Source of the DNA: Taenia hydatigena
Lineage: Eukaryota; Platyhelminthes; Cestoda; Cyclophyllidea; Taeniidae
Length of the DNA: 64,000 bases
Reading direction: 5' to 3'
Assembly: GCA_036345935.2 (NCBI GenBank)
Contig: JADWOT020000005.1
Coordinates: 18,702,369 to 18,766,368, forward strand
How positions within the stretch are numbered: the stretch's first letter is position 1; every line of letters starts with the position of its first letter. The notes below the pieces were generated by a model. It searched no databases, had not been told where the DNA came from, and saw nothing but the letters and a program-made list of their open reading frames with translations. Shown one piece after another: positions 50,021 through 62,755 of the stretch. Position numbers and translations under genes: made by a program.

Positions 50021-53000
50021 GACTGGAGGAGGGGAAAACGAACCTCCTAACAGCAATGTACTTAAATCTACAAGAAACTAACAACTCTGTGGCTACTTCA
50101 CTATGAGTAACTGTACACCTCGGGTGAGCACAATATTGTCAGTTGTCACCATGATAATGACTGGGCGATTAAGATTGGCACTTCTCCTTTTAACAGTTAC
50201 CTATTCGTCTAAAATAGAGCCATTAATTACCACCCTCGCTACTAGTGTCGCGTATATGACAACTCGGTTTTCTTATGTGGTAATCAGTTGCAAAAAAGCG
50301 TAGCCCAGTGGATTAGCTCTTTTTTAAAAAGAAATGACAAGGCGTTTTAATGGTTTTGAGGAGTAAAACGAGTACCCTGAAAATTAATGATACATTAGAA
50401 GAATGAAAATTCTGGGAGGCGGCGGCAACTTCCGCTTGAGACCCTAGTAGAGAACGTGTTGTAAAGTAAAAAAATGTGGATATACAAAATTAATAATTTG
50501 AAAGTCGGTAAGGGTGAGAGTGAGCAAGTGAAGAACAGCCCACGAGATAAAAGATGGAGAGTTAAAAGAAGCTGCAAAGGTCTTTAAGAATTCGGGAAGC
50601 GTATCAAATGCTGGAATTTTTGGAACGGTTTAAGGAAATTTCCAGCTAGCCCAAAAATGATTTACATGAATTCTTAGGGGATTAACCTCAAATGTCCCAG
50701 ATCCATGCTACGATCACGATGATAGGAGTGTGCATTAGTTACCATACCCGATTTTCTGAAGGATAACTGTTTGCGTTGATTGTCGGGACCAAAAAAATAT
50801 TTTCCTAAGTTGTAAATGTGCAATTCAACGACTGGCGTATTCTGGATTGTTGGTTCAAATTTATCGGTTTGTCGAGGCTTTAAACCCTATAGATTTCGGC
50901 AAGAACCACAAAATTTGCATTTAACACATCTCGTTGAGAATTATTGCTTTTCGTTGATATCTGGAAAGAATTTACCATAAGAGGGTATTTAGCAGCTGTG
51001 AGTAGGGAAGAACATTTCCAGTCAACCGAAAAGATAATAACTTTTGGCAATTTTAGGTATGAAATAAGACACGTTTCTGAGACAAAAAGAGTAGGCCTTT
51101 AAGATCCTTAAAAAACGAAAAGAAAAACAGAAAAAGTTCGCTTTGCCCTTCAGTATCAATTATTCAAGTCCAACCAAACTGCCTAAGGTTGACCTGCTCT
51201 GTTCACGAGCTGAGGATAAAATATATACGAGTAAAATCACCCAAAAAAACTGACATCAAAACACGAAACCAATGGCCAAAAACAATGCAGCACAACACAA
51301 CATCATGACCTTTGAGCGCGTCAGAGTGTAAGCATCGATTTACCATAGTTTTGGGTACAGCTAACACAATTAAAATGGCCAAGACTTTGGCAGTCGATCT
51401 TAGGCATCATTTATCAGACCGAGAATTTGATCACGAAATCACAGTCAATGTAAACGAATAGGTTCTTTTCCAAAAAAAGAATAACCAATTCCCCTAATTT
51501 TAAACGCGTCCTCAGAGAACAAAAATCTTCCCTACCTATGAAAAGTAGCAGCCACAAAGCGAAGAGCAGACGTGCACATCTTGCACTGGCCACTACCAAT
51601 AATCAGTGGCCGAACATTGTGTGTGCGTGTCCGAAAACTCATTTTGGTATCATTCAGAATTGATAATACCAAAAGGTCACAGCTCAAGGCATCTCCACCA
51701 CACGTCCCAATCATATGACAATAGTAATTACAATAGGCAAAAAATATTGCAACCATCCCAAAGTCAAAATATGTTAGACTTGGATAGAATGATGTATTTC
51801 AGAAAGTAAAAATGCACGTTAACTTGGTGTTAAGCTAATCGAAGAAACTTTTTTAGAAGAGAAAGGCAAGTATTCACCGATGGTTCAAACACAACTTGTC
51901 AAGTTATCATCCGAATTACAAACACGGCCCAAGTGCAGTCAATCCGTGTCAATGCATTAGGCGATAGGATATGAAAGCCTCGACTACTATCGAGCACTAG
52001 ACATATCTGCTTGGACAAATTTGCGGGAGGAAGTGCATCACCAAGCGGAATGGGGCGACTATGCCTTCCTCACAAGTGATGCCGCTCACAATGTGGTCGG
52101 AAGCTTGACTTGGAAAATGACCTTATAAAAAACAACTGACACGCCTTCTAGATCTAGGCACTAGACTACCTCCCGCCAGCATTCCGCATAAATACGGCCT
52201 ATGAAAGAAAGAGAAACTATCCTGTCGAACAAGTTGACACGCAAGCCAGACACAGGAAATCACGAAAGGACCACGGCCACATCCACTGGAGATGACTAGA
52301 AATCAACTCACTAAATTGAGGTCACAAAGCCTGGGGTGTGTACTAGCATCTGTGACAATCCTCGAGTAAAAAAGTCAGTCAGAGACACACAATCGCCCCT
52401 GGTTCCCATAGACTTAACAACTCACACCTGACGACCGAATAGTAGAGATGGATCCTAGACGCACGTCTTGTTATTGGCTTCAGGATCGAATCAGGTACAG
52501 GAGTGTCAATAGGAAAAGTTCGGCACATTAGAAAAGGAAAGTGGCACATTTCAGAGAATAAATAGTAAGCAAATTGAAAACTTTCAGGCAACTAGATATG
52601 CCACAAATAAATAAAAAACGAACAACACCGACAAGTAACAAGTTCAAAGCATGATGTGAGAGAGATGAGTGCTAGACTCACTTACAACCATCGGCTAAGG
52701 GAGGGCGAACTTGGAGCAGTCAATATTCAAAATTTCAAACGAATTTACAAGAGAGAAAACGAAAATGGGACCAAAGAAAACCTTGGAGAAAATTGATCAA
52801 ACCGACTAAAGCATGTAAATGACCACCTCTACTAAAATGACCTCAAAAATGTGCCGTAAGTAATGGCGCCACTAGATTCAAAACCCGACCAAAGGGATGG
52901 ATCGATTCAGGTTCTTAAAGTTAGACACTTCACACAACTTAACGGGTGTTTAAGCGTTAACTTAATAACAATGATTTAGACAGGAAAATGGAGTGTTAAG

Positions 53001-53394
53001 GAGGAAGCACAATAAAGATCAGAAAAACCGCAATGATTAGATTAATTGATTCTAAGAGATTGCGTTGACTAATAATCACCAAAAAATGAATTACGAGCAA
53101 CAATATCGCTAGACCTAAAGCATAAAATAAGGAGTATACGCTACTTTCTGCTACGACAAAATCCGACAGTTCGGCTCATAAATGAATACGGATAGGCTAT
53201 TAACATTCTCGAAGGATATAGCGAAAGAGATCAGGAATAAACTATGCCACAGTTCGTACAGAATTAAAGTGGCCATAACTACTGTATGGATAACAAAACA
53301 CTACAAGTAGCGCTCCTAGGGACAAATCCAAAGTCCAATTGGCGGACTTGTTTGCGGATTTTGGCCAATCCACTGCCCTTACAAATGATTGAAT

Positions 53395-53600
53395 GTATGT
53401 CTGTACATGTGTTTGTATGCGTTCGTACGCAAGTACATGCGTACACATGGAGGTGAAGTGTTTTCCTTGCGAATGTGCTCATCAACACGAAATCGACCGA
53501 ATTTGATACACACACGGGCGTGCGGAGAGCATGAGGGAGACCAGTGCGCACAAGTTTACATGGGTGAGCGAGTGAGCATACACACAAAGACGCGATGTAC
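53395..53600. repeat. Alternating purine-pyrimidine stretch
   Basis: GTATGTCTGTACATGTGTTTG, CGTACGCAAGTACATGCG and TACACACACGGGCGTGCG blocks. Short open frames here on both strands follow from the lack of stop codons in such sequence and are not taken as genes. Confidence 0.5.
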
Positions 53601-56600
53601 ATGAGTACAAACAATCATGATTATGATGATGGTAAGCAGGCAGTTAGGCTGCTCTGGCCAAACTACCCGTTTTCGAACCCGTATATTGTCAGTGTTTGGA
53701 TGGCGTGTACCACGTTGTCTGGTATTTAAGCGAAAAAATCGGACACGAGCATCTCGACAGTAAGACAGCTATCCCACAGCTATGATAATGTCCCAGTGTA
53801 GATAGTACCAAATCTATGCGAATACACCACCAACTACTCTTCACACAATATCCGTTTGGTCATCCAGTCTCCCCATATAGCAGGCTTCTTTAAGTGGTTT
53901 ATAATTGTTTAGGTCAAGTCAGGACACTGTGACAGTACTGCACATGGTAGCAAATGCCAAGTGGGCTCCGGCATTAACGACCAAAACAGCCAATCAAGGC
54001 GGCGAGTGGGAGCCGTGGTGCAAGTAAGAGTTTGCTGTTAAATTTTTCAGCTTTCAAAAACTGTACGGTTAGTTATAATAATTAAGTAGCACAAAGGTCG
54101 CACAGGCAACTGTTTTTTTGGAAAGATCCCTATCGCGGTGGTTTAGTTCTCAGCTCACAGCCTTGGCGTTCAGCAAACGCAAGAAACCCTTGGATAACCG
54201 ATGGAGAAGTGACACTAGTGATGAATCTTCCGGCGGAAACGGTGAACACAACCACTCACGAACAGTTGCGACTTCCAAAAAATTTTCGCAAGCTAGCTAT
54301 CCGGACAACATTACGTTTTAGCTAGCGCAGCAGGCTATGATGGTTCAGCCGAGCTGACAAATTTTCCAGAGCGTCTGCTGGACGATACTTGCGCCCACAC
54401 CTCAGTCTCATAATCGCTTGCCATTTTCTCAGCACAAGTATTCACAGTGGCCCATTATAAGGATGGTAATAGGTTATTGATGGTTCGAAATGTTGAGAAG
54501 TTAAATACAAAGCTAAGCATGCGTATGAAAATAACCCATTATGATGACCCATACAAGCTTAAAACAACGCAGGAGCGAGGTTAGTGAACCTACAACCTAA
54601 GATACAGACCAGAAATAACGACATCCTAAGATTGATGATTTCTTAAAGGAGACTTCATACAGGACTTGCAGGTTTTCTTTCCAGTAAGGGTGCATCATAA
54701 AAAATTAAAGTCACCGACCTCCTTTAAACAACTCAATTTTGTGAATAAAAACGTGTCAATGGGAAAATAATCCGAGTATTTCCATTGCGAAAATAGCTTC
54801 GAGATGGGCAAATTATTGAGTCACAATTGCTGTTTAAAAACACATCTGCAAAAACTTTCCCCAGAAGTCCAATGTCTAAATTAACTACGCAGGCCAAAGC
54901 TATGCAAACAATAGCAATTTCAGTGATGCCGATTCAGGAGCTAACGAGCTTCATACGTTCAAACGTGTTCAGAAGCCTCGCGGTTTGCTATTATGTTCAG
55001 CTTGAACTTTGGATCCTCCGTTTGAATAAAAAGTCGACGGTGGCGGACATTTGTTGTCAGAGTGTAGATGATGAACTGGATTATGTGGACATCATTCTAA
55101 TTTAGCCAGTTTTATTGTAACTAACACATTGAAACGGTAGAACAATACTTACAGCAGAAATTACACGAGATTCAAAGCCCGTCAGCAGTATTGTTTATTT
55201 ACTCTAGCATTAGCATTCCCTCATGGTGTTATTAAACCAGCCCCACATCCTACTCCGTTAGCAGAAAGTTTCGAACAAAACTATGCCACAGAAGGCAGGT
55301 TAGCATTGTAACTCCCCCCTTGTTCACCGAATGGCCGAAACCGCAGAATCAATGCGCAAATAATATCTACTGATTTTCTTCTAGTAACAGCGCCACCTAA
55401 TCGAATTTGCGAGTGTGAAAATCGAGTTGCCTGCCAAGAAAGTCCTTAAAATTGGAAAAGTTAATGCTAAAACGACTTACTAGAAGGAAAACTGTTCATT
55501 GATTATTTCAGAAGAATACAGATTCCTGAGAAATCAGAGTTTCAAGCTTCAATTATTAAGCTTGGAGAACGTAAGAATTCGAAAAATTTTGAACGAACAC
55601 AGGTAAAAATACCTCTGCTTAGAAAGCAAAACAACATCAGCGATGTTAAAAGCCATGAAAATGAACATAGCTGTACGCAACAAAATTGTTGTTATTTGTG
55701 AGTGAGTTCAACAAAACAAGTTACATAACAACAAGGTTTACACCAATAGTGTCTGTGAAGATTCTATTAAAACAACGGAAAAAACGCACTCTTGACAAGA
55801 TACTGAAAAATCATCTGTATTTATGAATTACCAATAATAGGTATTGACTTAGACTTACCAATGACTTAGACCCCACATGGTCAAGTAGTGGCAACTTTGC
55901 ATAGAAATATTGAAAAAAAAGTCAGTTCCTTGTCGGCTCAAAGTATTAACAGATCACACAGTGGACATGCAAAGCGGATGCATGTCAAATAATTTGCTTA
56001 CAATGCCAACTTAGGCGGCATTTCAGTGAACTATAATAAAAAGTAGGATAAATCAAATAAAAAAACAGGGATTTTGAGCGCGTCCCGACCCAAAGAATCT
56101 GCTTCGCCATTAGGGGCTGGGAATTTCAAGCCCAAAAAGGCAAAAACACGATCCAAAATAGCAGGAATTCGACCAAGAGGTTCAAGGATTTAGAGCCCAA
56201 AGTTACGGTTGCTGTACAAAAGGACTATATTAGCAAAGGCAATATGAGTAAATACAACAAATGAAATACTTCTTGAACAAATGAATAGGCTAAAAATGGC
56301 CCTTATGTACGCGATACTTAAATGAACATAGTCATATGCACACAATGTGCTACTATCAGTACACATTTTGTCAAAAAGCACGAGGCCAAACCGGGTCCAT
56401 GCGGTTCCGAGGAAGTACCACAATAATTAGCCCACAAATCCTACATATATTGGAACGGTATTTCAAGCAATGAACCAAGCACAGAGCAAATAACAAACGA
56501 CAAAGGATCCAGAAAAGGTAGATTCAGCATTTCACGTTTAATTAAGGCCTCTTGCTAGCATGAAATTGAGAACGTAAGTAGTCACCTGACATAGTTCGAG

Positions 56601-57070
56601 CAAGAAAAATGCTCTAAAGAGAACGACTTCAACAAGTACAGACGCTACTAATGGACCGGAACGGTGGCAGGGAGACATAAATACGTGGAAATCAAATACA
56701 ATGGATCCAAAATGGAATACACGCCTCTACTTTACTTCCTAATTTGCAAGCAAGAGCAACCGAAAAAATTACTTGCTCATCATTCGAAGTTGGCACTCAA
56801 TGAAGGTAGAGCAATTAAAGATCCCAAATTGACTTACACGGTTGTTGTAAAAAAACAAACAGCCTATTATTAGCTAAATTAAAATCGTAGACACTAAAAA
56901 AAATTAAATGCAGTTTTATATATTTGTAGAAAATCAACTAATTTCTTTAACGCTGAAGTTGTTAATAGGCTAATTATTCAATCGACTCGCTACCTCAGTA
57001 GAATATACGTAAGGGCTTATTTTGCCAAAGCATGAAGTCAACGCTTACAAGTTCAAATAATTATGGACAG

Positions 57071-57710
57071 TGTAGTACTTTGTTTGATGGGACTAGCTGC
57101 GTGGGCTGGCCTCCGGGCCATGCCAGCAGCTTATTTCCTTCTGTCCGTTGAATATGTATATATTCTGCCCTAGCATTCTGCCTTCTTTTGCCTTCGAGAG
57201 AGCCTCGGGACGCTACAGGTAGGTTTTTGAAATAACACGATACCATTTGCTCATTTTCACTTATGCGAATATGCCTTATTCAACGTATTATGTTTTTGTG
57301 AGCACAAAGCAGCACCCTCCTTGTTTATGCCCTCCTCACTCTGTCTGCTCCGAGACTAAGCAGACTGTTTATATGAGGACACGCACACTGCTTGGGCTAC
57401 GTAGTGATGGCAGAGGATCAGGAACACGAGGGTCTAGAGGAGGGCTCCTCCTCGCCTACTTGGTGCTATCGCCTAGAACCAGTGTGGGGGGTTTCTCCTC
57501 TCCATTCTTATTGCCCTTGTCATTAAAAGTCTGAACACGCTTCGACATCTTTATTAAGGTTGAGAGAGGATACAGCAAGACCTTTTAAGAGAGTTCAGGA
57601 CGGGGATAAGTCATGCTCCTGGGAATCACCACGCCGCCCCGCTACCAAATCCAAATTATTCACTTGCCTCTGGCCTGCAAAGCACATTTAAAAGAACATA
57701 AGTATTAAAC
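57071..57710 (+). repeat. Dispersed repeat, copy 1
   Basis: Three blocks match the element at 61.7-62.3 kb. 57071-57218 (TGTAGTACTTTGTTTG ... GCCTCGGGACGCTACA) matches its right arm. 57531-57640 (CTGAACACGCTTCG...) matches its central spacer. 57665-57710 (TGGCCTGCAAAGCACATTTA...) matches the sequence after its right arm. About 310 bp between the first two blocks is not shared. Neither copy encodes a recognisable protein, so the element is non-autonomous. Confidence 0.7.
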
Positions 57711-58496
57711 CAGGTTTAACTGCATTCCTGCTTCCCAACTCATTCGAATAACTAAAATAGCATATACAACATGTCTTTTCATTTAAAAAAACATTTTACT
57801 TCTATCATAGATACTCAGCTTTGTTAATTTAATCCCGTAGAAACTTAAGTTAAGATAAATCAGTTCAACAGTGACGAAATGGATAGCAGGCTACGGAGAA
57901 GATTATTTACACGCTGCGGTGCCTATGTTCCTTAAGTGCGCCCTGTAAGCTAGAGGCGAGAGGAGAATTTCAATTGGATTATGGGCTAATGTGGCAGCTC
58001 CCCAGAGCCCAAAACGCCCTCGGCTTTGACGATCCGACCCATTTAACCCATATCCTCCTTCTTCCTGTAATAGAGAGGTCTAAAAGCAAACAACCTTTTC
58101 ATAATAAGGGAAGAATCGTCTACACGCGCCCCGATTGTGCAGTCTAGCCAAAGAATCGCTCCTCTTGCTTTGACAAATTTGTGGGACTGGGTGATAAGTG
58201 CTCGCAGTCGGTCAATTTGTAGCCAAATTTAAAAACTTATATTTCATATGGACTAGAATGCGACAAGTCACTTACCTAAACAGCTCCCAGAACTACATAG
58301 TTCTTGCGTGAATTATCTTGATTTATCAGGCTTTGTTGGGATTGGTTTATCAGCAGCCTAATTAGCGTCGGGACTAATTTAGCCAAATATTCGTCCGCTT
58401 ACTGTATGGACAAGCTATTATGGTGCATTAAACCAGTTTTAACTCGTAAGCGAAGTAATACAGAGTGTGACCGTTACTAGTATCGAGGTCTGTAAG

Positions 58497-60074
58497 GGTG
58501 GCAAGATATGTTCGCCCGTACCTTCGCGACTTATACCATAGACGCCTGCTACAGGGGCCTGAAAAATATCGTCCTCGTTCAGCCTGGAAGCCTTGGAATT
58601 ATGACTCCGAGATCTCGGCCTTTAGAAGTAGAATAGGTGGAGGTATTGACACCAGCACCCTTCGTCTTTGTTTCACTGATAAGTCGTTCGCATTGTACAC
58701 TGGCCAGAGTGACGCCGCTGATGGCCCACGTGATAATTCATTTCTAGCTGAAGCAGGTATTGTCCTCCACAAACAGCACAAAATAATCTGTCCTGCAATA
58801 AAATAGACCTTTTGAATGGTTCTTACTCCCTTAATTTTCAAGGAGTAGGAATTTGAAGGCCTTTTAAAAACGCTTTCGTTCACTGCAGGGCGCCGCATAT
58901 CAGATATCTACATCAGAAACTTCCTGCGAAAATTCTATCCGCGTCTGCCAGAGGAATGGATAACATGTGTGAGGGACCGTCTCTTGTCCGATTCTGAATT
59001 GGCCATGGTTGGCGCTCATCTTGGTATCATCGATGTCCTTCAGTACGCCATGGAGGAAAGGCGGTCGGAGGACTCTCCAATGCTGCCGGAAATCACTGGA
59101 CCACCACCACCTTGTGCCGTAGCCACATCTTTCCTCGCCCTCGTGGGGGCGTTGGCCGATGATCAGGTATGTGATGGTTTGTTTTGCATTGAATGGGGGT
59201 GTAAATTGAGGAAAAAAGGGATTCACCGTTAATTTCACATATCTTACGTTGTAAAACTGACCCATTTTAATGGGAGGAGTCAGCGTTTACGAAATCCTTT
59301 GTTGCATTGGGTAAATAAAGGTTTGAAGAGATTTGGTGAACACTTTTGTCGCAAACGTCAAGAAAAGCCGGGAAGCTGATGTAGCAGATAAATTGGGGAG
59401 TCTTATGCCTGCAACGGAATAATGCGAGGGGCTAAAGAGGTTTATGCAGTTCACCATAGACTTATGTCATTAATACTTTCAGCAAACTGCGAACCTTTTT
59501 GTCCGGGATTTTATCCTCACACGACTGTTGGACCTGGAATTCTGCGCCGATTTCCCATTTCCTCTACAAGACGAACCATTTTCCTTACTAGAGGGTGTCC
59601 TGCGGTTCGATAACCGAGGTCCCCCCGAACCGAGGTTGGTTCCCCTTTTTCAAAATTAACTAACCTAACTTTGATTGCCTAATAGATTGCAAAAGCAGAG
59701 CGGTATGAATACGCTACTCGCATGCTATCAAGTTGGCATCTACAGTGACCGCCAGCTAGTTGGCGAAGGTTGGTTTAGCTAGAGGCTACTCATCATCCCC
59801 ATTCCCTCCAACTGACACCACTGATATCTCATTTGTTTGCACTTTAGCGCCAGGCGAAACAATAGAAATCGCAGAGAAGGAAGCAGCTCTGCAAGCGCTG
59901 CGAAACCTCTTTGGAATTCAGGACAACCGTCCATCATTGCCTCTTAGCGGTCCTTACATCCCCGTGGATAGTATAGCCCCCAACCCGTCTCTAAAGGACT
60001 ACTTAGGAGCGGCGGCGACTAAACAGATAATTAAACTCCAAACTTGTTCGCATATAAACGAGGAAAAAGTGTAA
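58497..60074 (+). CDS. MRPL44: Mitochondrial large ribosomal subunit protein mL44
   Basis: Component of the mitoribosome large subunit, with an RNase III-like fold plus a double-stranded RNA-binding domain (family knowledge). Exons 58497-58756, 58889-59166, 59483-59634, 59686-59768 and 59848-60074 join in phase to give 332 residues; human mL44 is about 332. Landmarks: YLRDLYHRRLLQGPEKYRPR, KPWNYDSEISAFRSRIG, FVRDFILTRLLDLEF, LQKQSGMNTLLACYQVGIYS and the dsRBD-like PGETIEIAEKEAALQALRNL. The first in-window exon follows CTGTAAG and needs two bases from an earlier exon. ATGGACAAGCTATTATG at 58406-58422 followed by gtgcat fits that phase and would give MDKLLW, but the donor is weak, so the true start is open. 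Introns are 132, 316, 51 and 79 bp. Confidence 0.9.
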
Positions 60075-60128
60075 TTTTTCGGTTGTACAAGAGGTGTAAA
60101 ATTTACAAGGGGCGGAGATCGAAAGGAG

Positions 60129-60590
60129 TCAGTTCACGTCCATTTCTTGATCATCGCATTCGCTGCTGTTCAGATCGCTACTGTCGTCATCATCGTCCTC
60201 CGAAACGCCTGACAGTCCTGCTTCGTCACACGTTATTTGTAAGGAGCACGAAGACAGATCGCATCCAGCGGGGACTTTCGCAGTTAATTCAATAATTTGG
60301 TTAATTTTTCCGGCTAGGTGAAGGGAATAAGCTTCAGAGATGAGATTGGCCACGTCAAATTGACTATCGTCCTCACAAACGACATTTAAAACTCGATTGA
60401 GGTATCCATCTAACCACTCGGCTATATCGCACGGCTGTGTCTGTCTTGTGAGTCGTTGCGTGATGTAGGGGACAAGGTCTCGAATTTTCCCTGGTGTGTC
60501 CATTCCACCACTAGATTGTTGTCCGGCAATACGTAAAACGGTCCAAGAACTGAATATTTTCTGTATGTATCGCGAGAGAGCGGTATCCAT
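60129..60590 (-). CDS. TSR2: TSR2-like pre-rRNA processing factor, 153 aa
   Basis: TSR2 is an eS26 chaperone needed for late 18S rRNA maturation (family knowledge). Intronless here. An in-frame TAA directly precedes the ATG, which fixes the start. The family pattern is visible: IQKIFSSWTVLRIAGQQSSG near the N-terminus, AEWLDGYLNRVLNVVCEDDS, VANLISEAYSLHLAGKINQI and KVPAGCDLSS, followed by an acidic tail (SEDDDDDSSD ... DDQEMDVN). The GG of the usual AVENGFGG motif is kept (SSGG), but the residues before it differ. The protein is slightly shorter than human TSR2 (about 191), mainly at the C-terminus. The stop codon is 54 bp from the mL44 stop on the other strand, so the 3' UTRs should overlap. 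Confidence 0.8.
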   Translation of the reverse strand: MDTALSRYIQKIFSSWTVLRIAGQQSSGGMDTPGKIRDLVPYITQRLTRQTQPCDIAEWLDGYLNRVLNVVCEDDSQFDVANLISEAYSLHLAGKINQIIELTAKVPAGCDLSSCSLQITCDEAGLSGVSEDDDDDSSDLNSSECDDQEMDVN

Positions 60591-62755
60591 TTATTCCAGT
60601 GAAGGCGCTTAAAAGTAGGGCTCAAGGTGAAGATGATCTATTGCGAGGACATTGAGTAGGCATTAGGAGGCAAATACATGGTCCAGGTTAGTATGCTCTA
60701 AATGAGAGGAAGAAGGATAGCTCACCTGTTGAATAACACCCGAAACAGCACACACACCCCGAAACACACCACCACGCGGGGAGGTAACCGTATGATGCGC
60801 CCACGAAGGTAGGGCGCATTTGAACATCCACAGTCTAGTAAAACACGCAGTTTATGATAAGTTAGACTGGACGGAAGACCTAGACAAAGTGATTGAACCT
60901 CTTGACCTGGAGATGATTATCTTTCTTTAATTTGGGAGCATCAATTGGGTTAGTCACTTCAGTCATATCTGAACAATGGAAAGTCTAGCATGTGCCAGAA
61001 TATTTCCCGTCGAAGACTTCAAATGTTCTAAGGTCCATTACCCATGTTCAGATTGCACATTTTCAAATCCTCTCCAGGAACTGGGACACAACTACAGCAC
61101 AGGATGAAAATCCCTCTAAAAATTTTTAAAGATTGCTGGAGGACACAAAGTTCTGGCAGGGATCAGTAGATAGCAGCCATGATGAGAACAGATACTTCCG
61201 TCCCATTAAAATTTGATTGGGATGACCTTGGGACAGCAAGGAGACATTTAAAAAGGAATGCAAAAGCAGACCAGTAAATCTTAACCCACCATACCATATT
61301 GACGCGATAAGCGACCATAACTTGACAAAGATTGAGACGAATCGCCTTCACTCCACTCAATCGGTTATAGTGCCATCTTCTACTACATTCGACTGAAGGC
61401 AACAGGAGAAGTTTAGACCTTTGAAAATGTGGATTTAATGACTTTGTACGAGAAGGCTCTTTCTAAAGAAACACCTAACATATCATCGGTTGCTCACAGA
61501 AAAGATAATCTTTTACTTTGGAAAAATTTACCACGGACTATACTACTGCAGTAATTTGCTTTCATTTAGTCGTATGAGCCTTTCATTATGCCCCAATTTT
61601 GCAACTCCTCTGCAACGTGGCCTTCTGGGCATCCTTGCATAGCACCAGGCTATCAGCACGTTAAGATCCGTGACACTCACTGTAGCGTCCCGAGGCTCCC
61701 TTGAAGGCAAAACTAGGCGAAATACCAGGGCCAAATATATATTCAACAGACAGAGGGAAATGAGCCGCTGGCACGGCCCTGAGGTCAGCCAAAGCGACTA
61801 GAGCAATATGGCCTCCTCTGCGACCCTGACCACAATCTGCAGTCCAAACAAACAAAGTAGTGCACTGTAGAAGGTTTCTCGTCTTCCCTCTTACCAGCCT
61901 CGCCATACGAAGGCTGAACACGCTTCGCCATCTTTTTATGAGCAAGAGAAGATACGGAGAGGTTTTGTAGGAGAGTTCAGGAGGAGGATATGTTGCGCTC
62001 TTAGAAGTCATTGTAGTACTTTGTTTGTACTACCGGTTTATGGTCAGGGTCATAGGGGTGGTCATCTTGTCCTAGCTGCGTAGGCTGACCGCTGGGCCAT
62101 GCCAGCGGCTTATTTCCCTCTGCTCGTTGAATTTATATATTCCATCCCAGTATTCTGCCTTCTTTTGCCCTCGAGGAAGCCTCGGGACGCTGCATCATTA
62201 AGAGACTTTGCAACCAGGCTCAAATTGTCCTTCCGCCACTGGCCTACAAAGCACATTTACAAGCATAAGTATTACAACAATCAGCGAAAAATCCCGGACA
62301 TTTTAAACCCTGCATTCGAACTGCACAAGTCCACTACGTAACATAACACTAAAAATTTTTCGCAAAATATTCTTGATTGACTTATAGATAGATAGCAATC
62401 AACCTAGCGGTCCAAAAATATGCTTATATTCCTGACTGTTCTATGTTCTAAGTTGTTAGCTTTTTACCAAATTTATCGCACCTGCTTAATTTTGATGCTT
62501 GATTATTGAGTGAAATGGGGTTTTTTTGCAAGGCTTTTCACTGTTATTTTAATTAATTTTCTTCGGTTGTTTTATTTACTTCCCAACCTTGCTTTGGCCA
62601 ATTAGCGATTCGATTACCCAGAACCAATAGAAAACTGAGGCATTTGTGTTGGCGACCTTACAAACTCACAGCTTTGCTAACTCCGCCAATGGCACATATC
62701 AGAGTAGTGTCAAAAATGTAGAGACCGATACTTTTTCATTGTACTGTTAATAATA
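60591..62755. other. Divergent intergenic region between TSR2 and GRK
   Basis: Upstream sequence of both genes, since TSR2 runs left and the GRK gene right. The middle part is occupied by a fold-back repeat (61681-62276). No other gene or clear core-promoter motif was recognised. Confidence 0.6.
61681..62276. repeat. Fold-back (inverted-repeat) element, copy 2
   Basis: The left arm 61681-61870 is the reverse complement of the right arm 62012-62194 at moderate identity: TGTAGCGTCCCGAGGCT pairs with AGCCTCGGGACGCTGCA, and CAAACAAAGTAGTGCA with the TAGTACTTTGTTTG end. The arms of about 185-190 bp flank a 141 bp spacer that contains the CTGAACACGCTTCGCCATC block shared with copy 1. A 3' block at 62238-62276 (TGGCCTACAAAGCACATTTA) is also shared. 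The structure fits a MITE or fold-back type non-autonomous element; target-site duplications were not identified. Confidence 0.65.

Larger units (their letters stand above)
47324..58405. other. Gene-poor region, 11 kb
   Basis: Possible 5' exons of the Pipsqueak-type gene lie in the first 1.3 kb (listed separately). Beyond that no gene is recognised. Plus-strand frames at 54118-54321 (Ser/Lys-rich, ending KKFSQASYPDNITF) and 54827-55105 (ending CCQSVDDELDYVDIILI) look mildly protein-like but lack motifs and paired splice sites. Two alternating purine-pyrimidine tracts and one dispersed-repeat copy are listed separately. The rest is AT-rich and featureless to me. Confidence 0.6.
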
